Notes under the pieces: generated by a model
What the model was told of the DNA's origin: nothing
What the model saw: only the letters and a program-made list of their open reading frames with translations
The model's database searches: none
DNA from: a virus
Direction: 5' to 3' (one strand)
DNA: 28,306 nt
IMG/VR virus record: IMGVR_UViG_3300020456_000187
Location: 1 to 28,306 of that record
Shown here: piece by piece, positions 14,262 to 23,400 of the stretch
How positions within the stretch are numbered: the stretch's first letter is position 1
Layout: the number at the start of each line of letters is the position of its first letter
Made by a program: the position numbers and the translations under genes

Positions 14262-14579
14262 ATGAATCCCGGCATACTCAGAGAACGTATTAAGATTAAG
14301 AAGTCTGCCGAGACTAGAAACTCGCTCGGTGAGGTAACGCAGAACTTCACAACATACGCGACGAGGTACGCTAGTGTGAAAACGCTGAGTAGCAAAGAGG
14401 CTTTAAGTCAAAGGCAGCAATCAGACTTAACTGTAACGCACAAGATTAAGATGAGATACTTAGACGGACTGAACGCTTCTAATGTCATTGAATGGAGAGG
14501 CAGAAAACTTCAAATAGTTAGTGTGCTTGAGTTAGATCAGTTTACTATTCACGAACTGCTATGTGAGGAGAAACGCTGA
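14262..14579 (+). CDS. Head-tail adaptor (phage head-tail joining protein)
   Basis: The product from ATG 14262 has 105 residues and begins MNPGILRERIKIKK, the usual start of this family. An in-frame GTG at 14253 would add three residues. The family pattern continues: NSLGEVTQNFTTYATRYASVKTLS, then HKIKMRYLDGLNASNVIEWRGRKLQIVSV and a final short strand. These proteins bind beneath the connector ring and help close the head after packaging. It sits between the connector and gp10-like genes as expected, and its stop overlaps the next start (TGATG at 14577-14581). Confidence 0.85.
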   Translation: MNPGILRERIKIKKSAETRNSLGEVTQNFTTYATRYASVKTLSSKEALSQRQQSDLTVTHKIKMRYLDGLNASNVIEWRGRKLQIVSVLELDQFTIHELLCEEKR

Positions 14580-15088
14580 TGGCTGGAGGCATTAGGCTTG
14601 AGATACATGCCACTATGTATAAGGAGATGGGGAAGTACTTGCAAGACGGCGGTCTTGGAAAAGACGCTATGTCAGCAGCGTACAAAGGCGTGATGGGTCG
14701 CCTTGGCACGAAAGGCAAGCAAGAGCTAAAACGAGTCACTGAAAAGCACACGGGTTCATTAGCTGCATCTGCAAACAAGAAGCACGACAGGACACCAGAC
14801 AGAGAAGTTGTATGGCTAGTAGTTGGTTACATGAAGAAACCGTCTGGTGGCGGTAGTCCTAATAAACAGTTTTGGTATGTATTTGGAACAAAGTCAAGGT
14901 ACACCCAAGAGCCTAGACAATACAAAGGCGAGATGCCACCGGCTGAACCTGAACCTATAGGAGCAGCATACCAGACCATGCAGCGGTCAGCACCTAGCAT
15001 ACTGAAGCAGCACGGTAAAAACTATGTCTTGAAAGAGTTCACAAAGGTAGGCAACAAGTACGGCAGAAAGTTGCAGAAACTTCTATGA
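14579..15088 (+). CDS. HK97 gp10-like neck protein
   Basis: The protein has 169 residues and a basic N-terminal helical region (GLGKDAMSAAYKGVMGRLGTKGKQELKR). The strand segment VVWLVVGYMKK follows, then FWYVFGTKSRYTQEPRQY and a C-terminal helix with many lysines. Helix, basic glycine turn, and an E/GTK...P motif followed by a C-terminal helix is the gp10-like layout. Such proteins complete the head-tail interface or tail terminator. The start overlaps the adaptor stop by one base, and its end overlaps the next gene by four. Confidence 0.72.
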   Translation: MAGGIRLEIHATMYKEMGKYLQDGGLGKDAMSAAYKGVMGRLGTKGKQELKRVTEKHTGSLAASANKKHDRTPDREVVWLVVGYMKKPSGGGSPNKQFWYVFGTKSRYTQEPRQYKGEMPPAEPEPIGAAYQTMQRSAPSILKQHGKNYVLKEFTKVGNKYGRKLQKLL

Positions 15089-15498
15089 AATATCCTGAGC
15101 AAGTTTTATGCAGAAGATTAGCAGCAGACCCGGCAGTCGCTCGGCATATTGGGTTTAAGATGTACCCGTTAGTCGTGCCTTATTCTTCAGACTTACCTTA
15201 CGCGGTGTATCAGCGTAACTCTGTAAATAGAGAATCCGTCTTGGGCGTGACACCACCGGGCGTGGCGATGGTTTCTACGTCCTTGATGATACTTGCAGAC
15301 AGTTACGCTATTGTTCGAGAGATTGCAGACGCATGCCGTAAGGATCTAGATCACATAAACGTATCATCTCAAGGTATTAAGATTCATCATGTTAGAATTG
15401 CAGATGAGTCCGAGACAATAATTCAACTAGAAGGAGGTGATTTGCCTCCAGCGTGGCAAGTGACTTTTAATTTAGACATCCAGTGGAGTGAAGAATAA
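15085..15498 (+). CDS. DUF3168-type tail completion protein
   Basis: The protein has 137 residues. It begins with a short helix (EQVLCRRLAADPAVARHIG), then KMYPLVVPYSSDLPYAVYQRNS. The SLMILADSYAIVREIADACRKDL region and a final beta strand (WQVTFNLDIQW) complete the DUF3168 pattern. These proteins cap the tail tube and join tail to head. ATGA overlap at its start (15085-15088) and ATG overlap at its end tie it to both neighbours. It is followed by tail-tube-like genes, as usual. Confidence 0.8.
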   Translation: MKYPEQVLCRRLAADPAVARHIGFKMYPLVVPYSSDLPYAVYQRNSVNRESVLGVTPPGVAMVSTSLMILADSYAIVREIADACRKDLDHINVSSQGIKIHHVRIADESETIIQLEGGDLPPAWQVTFNLDIQWSEE

Positions 15499-15842
15499 TG
15501 TCAACAGCAAGTAACCTTAGCGTATCTTTACCGGGTAGCATCACTGCAAGCGATGTGCACTCGTTTACAATTACCACATCAGGCGCGGAGACGATTGAGA
15601 TTACACCCGTTACGCAATCGAGTGGCAAGCGTAAGTACATCGAGACACCATTAGGCACTACTTTTGAAGCGTCTGTTAGCTACTACGGAAGCGCACAGCC
15701 TACTATCGGTTCAGCCGGTAACGTGACGATAGGCGATACGACTTTTTATGGTGTGTGCACTTCGTCGTCATCGACAGCAGGAGTAAATGACGTAGCAAGA
15801 TATGACGCTACATTCAAACAGATAACAGCACCATCTAGTTAA
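15498..15842 (+). CDS. Tail tube-like protein, copy 1
   Basis: The protein has 114 residues and is all beta, rich in Ser/Thr. It carries ETIEITPVTQSSGKRKYIE, then TTFEASVSYYGSAQPTIG and a C-terminal DVARYDATFKQI. The order of strand, conserved Thr, polar loop and then FEASVSYYG resembles small tail tube proteins, which stack as hexamers round the tape measure. It aligns with the next gene over most of its length (shared CTSS and DAT[F/Y]xxI). Which copy is the main tube protein cannot be decided. Confidence 0.62.
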   Translation: MSTASNLSVSLPGSITASDVHSFTITTSGAETIEITPVTQSSGKRKYIETPLGTTFEASVSYYGSAQPTIGSAGNVTIGDTTFYGVCTSSSSTAGVNDVARYDATFKQITAPSS

Positions 15843-15867
15843 AAAGTAAAACAGGGAGAACAGTTTT

Positions 15868-16221
15868 ATGGCAACGAGCGCACATACAACATCAGTGACA
15901 GCACCGGGTATCACCTCGGCAGCATTAGTTACAAATGTAAGTATCAGTCAGAATGGAGACGATCCGCTAGACGCTTCGCACCTTGGTCAGTCAGCAGGGG
16001 CTTCCGCACATTTTGTTGCAAGTCCTTTTACTGGCACAGTTGAGGTTTCGATATCGTTTATCGGTACTGAACTACCAGAAGCAGGGGACACAGGAGCCTT
16101 GACGGTGACAGGTGGAGTTGCAGTTTCTTTATCAAACTGTGTCTGCACTTCGTCTACTCAAACGGGTAATGTTGGCGAACTGATCACTGGTGACGCTACT
16201 TACTCAGAGATAGAAACTTAA
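15868..16221 (+). CDS. Tail tube-like protein, copy 2
   Basis: The protein has 117 residues, preceded by GGGAGAA. It is a paralogue of the previous gene: SHLGQSAGASAHFVASPF lines up with VTQSSGKRKYIETPLG, VEVSISFIG with FEASVSYYG, and CTSSTQTGNVGELITGDATY with the same region of copy 1. It is acidic and beta-rich, without catalytic motifs. Two tube-like proteins side by side could make a tube with a specialised end or a tube plus a surface protein. That is inference from duplication. Confidence 0.6.
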   Translation: MATSAHTTSVTAPGITSAALVTNVSISQNGDDPLDASHLGQSAGASAHFVASPFTGTVEVSISFIGTELPEAGDTGALTVTGGVAVSLSNCVCTSSTQTGNVGELITGDATYSEIET

Positions 16222-16231
16222 TGGAGCAATC

Positions 16232-16543
16232 ATGGCAGGAGTTGCATCAGGCGTAACTGTGACTCTACCAGATGGCACCCTTGCTGAAGTTGCTTCTATA
16301 AAAAGCAGCAACGGAGGTCTGTCTGTCGGGTACAACAGTACGTTCAATCCGAACGCAGGCACACTTGTGTTTACAAGTTATGACCACCCGGGTTCTACTA
16401 TTGGCAAGAGAGGTACAGTCGGAGTAACCGGCACCAACATAAGCCTTAGTTTCCCCCGAGGGTACGTGACAAGAGTTGACACCAGTGCTAGTACCAGAGG
16501 AGTCGTAATGTATACGACAACTGTAAGGCTTGTGACTCACTGA
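16232..16543 (+). CDS. Small beta-rich tail-type protein (103 aa)
   Basis: The protein has 103 residues, rich in Gly, Ser, Thr and Val, with strands GVTVTLPDG, GLSVGYNSTF, AGTLVFTSY, ISLSFPRGYVTRV and VMYTTTVRLVTH. The size and texture match the two genes before it, but sequence similarity is weaker, so it may be a distant third copy or a separate tail protein. A possible ribosome site (GGAGCAA) precedes the ATG. It lies just before the tail chaperone genes. No family is recognised. Confidence 0.55.
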   Translation: MAGVASGVTVTLPDGTLAEVASIKSSNGGLSVGYNSTFNPNAGTLVFTSYDHPGSTIGKRGTVGVTGTNISLSFPRGYVTRVDTSASTRGVVMYTTTVRLVTH

Positions 16544-16572
16544 GACAGATGACCATTTGAGGAATTGCAAAT

Positions 16573-16929
16573 ATGAACAACTTGCTTCAGCGAATAAAGA
16601 ACGCAGACAAACCTGACCTGCTTCCAGTAGAAGTTCCAGAGTGGGATGGGATTACTGTTTATGTAAAACAGTTGACGGTTGGAGAACGAGATTTATTTGA
16701 GAAAGCAGCTTTTCAAGCAAACAAAGAAGGCGAAGGGATTGTAGATAACACACGTAGCAGGTTTTTAGCGTTAGTGCTTTGTGACAAAGACGGACACAAC
16801 TTGGTCGAGCCTGAAAACTTTAAAGAACTTAGTGGGTTGTCAAGCAGACCAATGGAGAGACTGTTTGACGTAGCGTCGAAACATAACTACCTGTCTGACA
16901 CTGACATGGAGGAGTTGGCAAAAAAATAA
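16573..16929 (+). CDS. Tail assembly chaperone, upstream frame (G-like)
   Basis: The protein has 118 residues. A GAGGA site lies about eight bases upstream of the ATG. The sequence LLQRIKNADKP, ITVYVKQLTVGERDLFEKAA and RSRFLALVLCDKDG fits the first of the two tail chaperones of siphoviruses, which coat the tape measure protein before tube assembly. Its final codons read GCA AAA AAA TAA, forming a slippery heptamer just before the stop. A minority of ribosomes should shift to the -1 frame and make a longer protein with the next reading frame. This short form is expected to be the major product. Confidence 0.8.
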   Translation: MNNLLQRIKNADKPDLLPVEVPEWDGITVYVKQLTVGERDLFEKAAFQANKEGEGIVDNTRSRFLALVLCDKDGHNLVEPENFKELSGLSSRPMERLFDVASKHNYLSDTDMEELAKK

Positions 16930-16971
16930 AAGCCCAGCCGATTAAGCTCTTTATGTTTAAGTTAGCTGGGC
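16920..16971 (+). promoter_or_regulatory. Programmed -1 ribosomal frameshift signal
   Basis: The heptamer A AAA AAA (16920-16926) is in the correct phase for a tandem -1 slip. Five bases later an exact 7-base-pair stem follows, GCCCAGC (16932-16938) with GCTGGGC (16965-16971), around a 26-base loop. After slipping, translation continues ATA AAA GCC, in frame with the second chaperone region. Slippery site, short spacer and stem are the classic parts. The size of the loop leaves room for further folding. Confidence 0.88.
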
Positions 16972-17246
16972 ATTTGAAGATGACGGTTGGAGAACTTAAA
17001 TCAAGGATCACATGGAGGGAGTTAGTTGAGTGGATCGCCTTAGACTTATTTATTAGTCCGCTGCCGAACAGCTGGTTAGAAGCTGGCACTGTAGCTTCAG
17101 CGGTATTGGCACCACATATGAAGAAAGGCACACCACCTCCTGCGCCTGAAGAATTTATGCCTAAGCAAAAAATAAAACAGAGCGAAGACGAGATGATGAG
17201 AGAACTTATGAAACTTAAAGCACTAACAGAACACAGGGACGGATAA
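16926..17246 (+). CDS. Tail assembly chaperone, downstream frame (T-like), made by frameshift
   Basis: This frame is entered by -1 slippage at 16920-16926 and runs to TAA 17244-17246. The fused product would have about 224 residues, 118 from the upstream frame plus 106 here. The downstream part shows FKLAGHLKMTVGELKSRIT and WRELVEWIALDLF, a pattern typical of the T part that contacts the tape measure. It ends in a charged helix (DEMMRELMKLKAL). An internal ATG at 16953 has no ribosome binding site in front of it, which argues against independent translation. The stop overlaps the tape measure start. Confidence 0.82.
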   Translation: MKAQPIKLFMFKLAGHLKMTVGELKSRITWRELVEWIALDLFISPLPNSWLEAGTVASAVLAPHMKKGTPPPAPEEFMPKQKIKQSEDEMMRELMKLKALTEHRDG

Positions 17247-19114
17247 TGGCATCATCTATCGCTTTAAACTTTAAGATGAACGCCTTTGTAGACAAGTTCA
17301 ACAAGTCTATGGGGCAAGTCAACACCGCACTTGGCGGTATTGAAAAGAGCAGCAAGTCGTCTGCCGCATCAATGAAGTTACTTGCACGTATTGAAATGGG
17401 CAAGTTGCTTGTGTCTGGTCTTGGAAAAGTAAAGAACGCAATAAAGTCTGTCGGTTCTAGCGTTATGGGCTTTGCTAATAGTGCGAGAGACGTAGCAGAC
17501 AAACTAGGAAAGTTATCTAAGCAAACAGGAATGGCAGTTGAGCCGCTGCAAGTGCTTCAGCAGATCGCTGAGTACTCAGGGCTAGAGCTAGATAGTTTTA
17601 GAAACGCGGCTCAAAAAATGTCAAGAAGTTTGGGTGACGCCGCTAACGGAACAGGCATGGCGGGCAAAGCACTTGAACGAATGGGCTTGAACTTGCAAGA
17701 CGTTCTGAAGATGTCACCGTCTGACCAATTCATGCTCATAGGTGAATCTATTGCAGGCATTGAAGACCCCGCGCTGCGTAGTGCTGAAGCTGCAAACATA
17801 TTTGGACGGAACGGCATGGCGATGATGCCTATGTTCAAAGACCTCAAGAACGTAGCTGCTGAGACTGGTGCAGAGATGCTGCAACTTGGTCAGGTGTTGA
17901 GCCAAGAGCAAACTACCAACATTGAAGACATGAATGATAGTTTTGTGAAGGTTTACTCTACAGCCAAGAAAATTGGTACTCAGGTGCTTGCAAACTTTGC
18001 TCCGATGATTACGAGAGCAAACGAGATGCTTATGGAGTTTGTTAAAAACTTTCAGTACAACGGTTTAGAAGGCGGTCAGGCTTTCGTTGCAGCAGCAACA
18101 GACATGCTGAAAAAAGTTGTATCGTCATTAGCAGGGTGGGCAGACACGTTGCTTAATGGACTCAACAAAGTAGCAGCATTCTTCATTGATATGGGCGGGA
18201 AACTGTTAGGAGCACTTGCTGTTGTGGGTGCTGGATTAGGCTTTGACACGACCGGCCTTACCAACCTGTCTTTGAAAGCAGATTTTGCAGCAGACCGTCT
18301 GGGTTCGTTTGAAAGCAAGATACAAGCAAACATAGATCCGTTACTAAACATGGTTGATGGCACTACGAGTGCGAAAGCGGCGTTAGCCGACATGACTTCA
18401 TCTGCGGACATGGTTCCGAGCAAGTTTGCATTGATGGCAAAGGCAGCTGAGTCTGCTGCATTGAGCTTCACCGAAGAAGTTGGTGGAGTGTTAAAAGCAG
18501 GAATAACAAACGCCAGTGACGCTCTTGAGTGGCTAGGTAAGTCACCTAGCAAGGTAGTAGACGGAATAGACTCTATGGGTCGAGGCTTGATGGATATCCT
18601 TGAGCCGCTTGGTTTTACCAAGTCAGCGATTCAAGCTATGGGTGAAGCAGCCGCAGAACAAGCTAAATTTAAAGAGTCGCTTATATCAAACGCTATGTCT
18701 GTTTGGGATCAACAGGCTCAAGCCATGATGGAGCAATACGTGAACAGAGGGGCAAACCCTTTTGAAATGCACGAGAAGATGCTGGCAGAGCGGCAGAAGT
18801 ATCACGACGGCATAACGAAACAGCTTGAAGGCTTGCAGGAACAATACAAACTCAAGAAGGCTTCATCGAAAGAAGTGAAGGAGTCGTTTGACAAGGTTGC
18901 AAAGGGATTGCCTGAAGCGATGTCTATTGCAACAGACAAGATGTCGTCGATGGCAAACGACTTGTCAGAGTGGTTAGGCTTTGACCCTGAAACCGGTTTT
19001 GACATGGAAGGTGAAGAGACCTTACCTGAACTTGAGAAGCAATCATCGCATTTAGAAAAGATAGCATCAAGCATAGAAGATATTGGTACGACTTTCATAC
19101 TGGGAAGTTTCTAA
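17246..19114 (+). CDS. Tape measure protein
   Basis: The protein has 622 residues, is mostly helical, and has many Ala, Lys, Ser and Met residues. The N-terminal half has the tape-measure pattern KLGKLSKQTGMAVEPLQVLQ, and EYSGLELDSFRNAAQKMSRS then FGRNGMAMMPMFKDLKN. A hydrophobic helical patch lies at about 297-337 (KVAAFFIDMGGKLLGALAVV), as in tape measures that insert into the host membrane. The C-terminus has acidic coiled coils. By the usual rule of about 1.5 angstrom per residue the tail would be roughly 90 nm, suggesting a medium-length tail. It starts one base inside the chaperone stop (TAATG). No lytic transglycosylase motif is visible. Confidence 0.9.
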   Translation: MASSIALNFKMNAFVDKFNKSMGQVNTALGGIEKSSKSSAASMKLLARIEMGKLLVSGLGKVKNAIKSVGSSVMGFANSARDVADKLGKLSKQTGMAVEPLQVLQQIAEYSGLELDSFRNAAQKMSRSLGDAANGTGMAGKALERMGLNLQDVLKMSPSDQFMLIGESIAGIEDPALRSAEAANIFGRNGMAMMPMFKDLKNVAAETGAEMLQLGQVLSQEQTTNIEDMNDSFVKVYSTAKKIGTQVLANFAPMITRANEMLMEFVKNFQYNGLEGGQAFVAAATDMLKKVVSSLAGWADTLLNGLNKVAAFFIDMGGKLLGALAVVGAGLGFDTTGLTNLSLKADFAADRLGSFESKIQANIDPLLNMVDGTTSAKAALADMTSSADMVPSKFALMAKAAESAALSFTEEVGGVLKAGITNASDALEWLGKSPSKVVDGIDSMGRGLMDILEPLGFTKSAIQAMGEAAAEQAKFKESLISNAMSVWDQQAQAMMEQYVNRGANPFEMHEKMLAERQKYHDGITKQLEGLQEQYKLKKASSKEVKESFDKVAKGLPEAMSIATDKMSSMANDLSEWLGFDPETGFDMEGEETLPELEKQSSHLEKIASSIEDIGTTFILGSF

Positions 19115-19115
19115 C

Positions 19116-19358
19116 ATGGGCTTAATTGAAATACATCCTCGTACGATTGCGAAGGCAAGAGCAGGTAGTCCGTCAGCACAGAGGCGTTTCTTGGATACAC
19201 CAGACACAGACGTTGAAGAAGCATTGCCAGCATTAGGCGAAGAGCATCCAGACTTTGCAGCGATGGTTGCTACAAGAGTCACTACAACAACATTTTACAA
19301 CAACGACCCGCAGCAGACTTTGCACGTTGTTGACTACGAGCACCCGGTAATTCAATGA
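19116..19358 (+). CDS. Small tail-tip region protein (80 aa), unknown
   Basis: The start is ATG 19116, two bases after the tape measure stop. An upstream in-frame ATG at 19083 lies deep in the tape measure gene. The product is 80 residues, with a basic N-terminus (IHPRTIAKARAG), an acidic middle (TPDTDVEEALPALGEEH) and a short strand at the end (FYNNDPQQTLHVVDY). It overlaps the next gene by four bases. Its place directly after the tape measure suggests a tail-tip assembly role. No family is recognised. Confidence 0.55.
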   Translation: MGLIEIHPRTIAKARAGSPSAQRRFLDTPDTDVEEALPALGEEHPDFAAMVATRVTTTTFYNNDPQQTLHVVDYEHPVIQ

Positions 19359-20080
19359 GTACACTTGAACCGAATCCGTTACACAGGCTTCCTGTGTTCT
19401 CACTGTCTTCTAGTACATCAACAGTCGGCTTTACAGAAGTCTTCAGAGACTTCACTGGAGCAGGAGAAACGTCCGGCGGTGACGACTTCTTACCTGATGA
19501 CGATGCTAACGCAAAGATAGTGATCGCTAACTCAGCGGGCGATCCGATAACAGGCCTGAAGAGAAGATCGCCTGAGATGAACCTGTCTGCGAAGTTTAAC
19601 AAGCAATATCTGACGCAAGAGATATTAGGTTCTTCAGGCAAGATTAACAATGCAGACTGGGGCATGTTCAGCAAGTCGACACTTTTGATAACAAACTTGT
19701 CTGCTAACCAAAGCTCTGCATTAGTTGACAGCGTACTGATAGACTACTGGGAGGTAAGCGTAACCTGCGCTTACCGTAGAGACACATGGCATACGAACGC
19801 CCCAGACGTAGGACTATTTTATTTAGAAGTCACAGACGCCGACGCAGAACCGCCAACTACCGTAAAGAAACGGTTTATGTATACGGACGAAGATGGATTT
19901 TCGCAAAAGAATCCTGAGAGGCAACCATTGAACGCAGATGGCACAGCTAGAGGCGCTAACGAGTTTCCGAAGATACTCAACGTAACAGAAAGAATTTACG
20001 AGTACGTCGACTTTTCAACTTTGATAGGGCTACCACCTGAGACAGACCCAGAAGAAGACACCGGCGAAGAAGAAAGCTAA
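19355..20080 (+). CDS. Tail-tip or distal tail structural protein, unknown family
   Basis: The protein has 241 residues and starts with ATGA overlap. It is beta-rich with a Trp/Tyr-rich central part: IVIANSAGDPITGL, RRSPEMNLSAKFN, SVLIDYWEVSVTCAYRRDTWH and FYLEVTDADAE. The tail is acidic and disordered (ETDPEEDTGEEES). The strand-loop layout resembles distal tail or baseplate hub proteins, and it sits where such genes are found, between tape measure and fibres. I recognise no named family, so the functional call rests on position. Confidence 0.5.
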   Translation: MSTLEPNPLHRLPVFSLSSSTSTVGFTEVFRDFTGAGETSGGDDFLPDDDANAKIVIANSAGDPITGLKRRSPEMNLSAKFNKQYLTQEILGSSGKINNADWGMFSKSTLLITNLSANQSSALVDSVLIDYWEVSVTCAYRRDTWHTNAPDVGLFYLEVTDADAEPPTTVKKRFMYTDEDGFSQKNPERQPLNADGTARGANEFPKILNVTERIYEYVDFSTLIGLPPETDPEEDTGEEES

Positions 20081-20085
20081 CACAC

Positions 20086-20460
20086 ATGGCCAGCAATCCT
20101 ACTTATTCCGTCTTACCTGCGACGTTAGATATAACGGCATTGAAGGGTGACGAGTTTGGAATGGATCTAAACTTTTCAGTCAACCTTTCAAACTACACGT
20201 GGGAAGCGTTTGTTTTCAAGACAAGAAGAACAGTCAATAGCCAGTATCCCGGCGGCTTGAACACTCAAGGAGAAACGGCGGTTACGTTTACAGTGAACGT
20301 AGTCGACGCGGCTAACGGCGAGTTAAACTTACACCTTGACGAGACTGATACGAACGACTTAGACGAAGCGATTGCATACAGATGGTTACTTAGAGGAGTC
20401 GCACCGGGGTCAGTTACAAGAACTTATGTCAGCGGAGCATTTACGGTACAAGCACCATGA
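20086..20460 (+). CDS. Baseplate-type beta domain protein (124 aa)
   Basis: The protein has 124 residues. The layout SVLPATLDITALKGDEFGMD, then TWEAFVFKTRRT, GELNLHLDETDTND, AIAYRWLLRG and TYVSGAFTVQ matches the compact beta domain found at the N-terminus of BppU-like baseplate proteins and beside fibre genes, which attach fibres to the tail tip. Its stop overlaps the giant fibre start by four bases. It is likely a fibre adaptor. Alternatives are a tail-tip Ig-like protein. Confidence 0.55.
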   Translation: MASNPTYSVLPATLDITALKGDEFGMDLNFSVNLSNYTWEAFVFKTRRTVNSQYPGGLNTQGETAVTFTVNVVDAANGELNLHLDETDTNDLDEAIAYRWLLRGVAPGSVTRTYVSGAFTVQAP

Positions 20461-23400
20461 GTATTTCAATCAATGTGAGTTCGAGTACCGGCGGCGAAAT
20501 AACTGTCGGTGATAGTTCTGCACCAAATATTTCACTAGACGTTACTGGAGGCGTAGGACCTAGTGGCGCAGGCGACCTGACGCTGGCAGCGGGAACAGGT
20601 ATTTCGATTGTTCAATCGTCCGGTACCGCAACTATCAGTTCAACCGTCACGGGGTCTGGTAATCTTGCTCTGAATGACTTGACCAACGTGAACGCCTCAA
20701 GTCCCAGCCAAGGGCAAATATTAGAGTATAACGGGACTCAGTGGGTGGCGGCTTCTAGTGACACGGGGTCAAACGTCACCAGTCTGGGGACGCTTTCAGA
20801 CGTTACGCTGAGTAGCACTTCAAGCGGCCAATTTTTGTCCTACAACGGCACTGCATGGACTGCGGTAGATGCACCGTCAGGAGGCGGTACGAGCGATCTG
20901 GCACTGTCTACGAGCGTCCCCGGGGCAGATCTCGGTACTTCAGGCGTAGGATCATCCGGTCGGGCTGCACGGGCTGACCACGTTCACGATATGCCAACAC
21001 TCGGAGACGTACTGAGTAAGTCTGATGTAGTGACCGGTGATGTATCGTTAACAAGCACAAGCAACTTTTCGATAACTGCACAGGGCAATAGCTTTGTTGT
21101 ATCGAGTGGTCAGTCAGAGTTGACAGTAGCAGGCGGTTCATCCGGTTCAGGTTCATTGACTTTGAACTGCGAGCAGAACAGTCATGGCGTTACCATTAAA
21201 GGACCAGCACACTCAGCAAGTGCAACTTATACCTTGACGCTTCCTGATGATGTCGGTTCAGCAAATCAGCTTTTGACAACTGACGGTACGGGGGGGCTAT
21301 CTTGGTCAACACCTGAAGCTGCATCAGGTTTTGTATCGTGGACAACGACTGCGCCTACCACAAGTAACACGACAGGCTCTGGTGGCGACATAGCTTATGA
21401 CGCAAGTGGTTTTTATTACGTGCATACAGGTACGAGTTGGGTTCGCACTCAGTTAGAAGAGTTTGGCGTGTCGACTCCAGTTATCTCGATAGACCAGCAA
21501 CCTGAAAACGCAACCATAAACCAGAACGGTAACGGGCAGTTTAGTGTGTCAGCCTCTGTAACTGGAGGAGCATTGCTCACGTTCCAGTGGGAGAAAAGCA
21601 CGAACAACGGCGCATCATGGTCAACGCTTGCAGGCTTCACTAGCAGCGTACTGTCACTAACTGGAGTGTCTATTAATCAAGACGGTACTTATTACAGAGT
21701 TATAGTTTCGTCAGCAGGAGCGACGAGCGTTACCAGTAATTCAGCGATACTCACAGTCGGTGAAGGCAACGGGATAGTAACAGAAACAAACGACTTGATC
21801 CTGACAGAGTCGAATGACATTCTTAGGTTTGACGAGTCGACCGTCGAAGCTGGTACGATAACGATAACTTCGCAAAGCACTTCCGCTAGTCTCAGCGCAA
21901 GCGGAGAAGCTACGTTTACAGTTGATGGGACAGCAAGCAACGGAGCAACAGTACGCTTTCAATGGCAAGAAGCTATCAGTATTAGTTCGACCTTTACTAA
22001 CATTGGCGACACGGTGACGGGCTATAACTCACCCGAACTGAATCTTACCAATACTACATCAGCAAAAGACGGATACGCTTATAGATGCGTACTGAGTGCT
22101 AACGGTTGTGACGACGCAACTAGCACACCCGTGATACTTAGTGCCTCAGCAGTTTTGGGAAGAGAAGGCAGCAGGATTACGAGCGTTACGGCAGCTGATT
22201 TTATTGGTAGAACCACAGCAGTCAATGAAGACGGAACGAGAGTTGTAGTTGGCGGCGATAAGTTTTGTAGAGTTTACGAGTACAACTCAACAAGCGATAC
22301 GTGGGACCAGAAGGGCAACGACCTGAGGAACTTTGCGGAAGGGTCTACTTCTACGGAGAAACTAGATTTTGGCGTAAATGGATTCTTTGCCTCTATGTCA
22401 GACGATGGATTAACTGTAGCTATAGGCGACAGAAATTGGAATAACGGTTCAGCAGGCAGCACTGATCGAAGTGGAGCGGTTGTAGTCCTTGAGTACAACA
22501 GTACTTCAGACGAATGGGACGAGAAGGGAGACGCAAACGACATTCACCTTGCAACGGTGTACGCACAAGACAGCACCCTTGGCGTTGGAGCAGCTGGTGG
22601 CGGCTGGACGGTTCATTTGTCAGGCGACGGTGACACGGTTTATATCGGTGGCGACCCCAATGAAATAGTAGGAAGGAATGAGGGCGCGAGAGTTTTTCAT
22701 TACGACTCATCAACCACAACTTGGAAGCCAAGGTTTACCAGTGCTAACGACTTGCAAGCAACTTACTTTCACGGCATAGACAGTTATGACATTAGCGGAC
22801 TAAGTTACTACCAGTCCGTCAGTGCCACTTCAGAAAACATGATGACGCTTGTGACATCAGACTCTACGGATGGCAAAGTTTTTGTTGCAGACTATCAGGG
22901 TGATTACGATGACACAGACATGACAAACTTCGGATACAACCAAGCAAGCGGAGGATATAAGGGTCAGGTGTTGTCGCCGGTTGCAGGACAAGAATCAAGA
23001 ACAGATATCAACGGGTATTACGGAAAGTCTGTAGACCTATCATCAGACGGGTTAGTGCTATCCGTTGGGGTGTATCGAGGATACGCACCGGGAGAGACAG
23101 CAGCAGGCGATAGCACAGAGTGTAAACCCGGTGCTGTAGTTGTATACGAAAGAGATGCAGTCGGTGACGACTTTACTAGAAGAGAGTTGCTGAACGGAAC
23201 AGTATGTCACACATCCCAATACGGAGGCACCAGCACGCCCATCTCGCAGAGATACTTCGGGGCAAGAGCATGCCTTAACGAAGATGGTAAGATTCTTGTT
23301 GTGGGGTCAGACTACGGAGCACTCTGGTTGTTTGAGTGGAACGGTAGTCAGTACGAACAACTCGGAGGCATTGTTACACCCGGTACGCTTGAAGGTTTTT

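Noticed and set aside
16953-17246. Second tail chaperone as an independently started gene at ATG 16953
   Set aside because: No ribosome binding site precedes it, and the frame is continuous with a slippery heptamer and stem, which explains it better.
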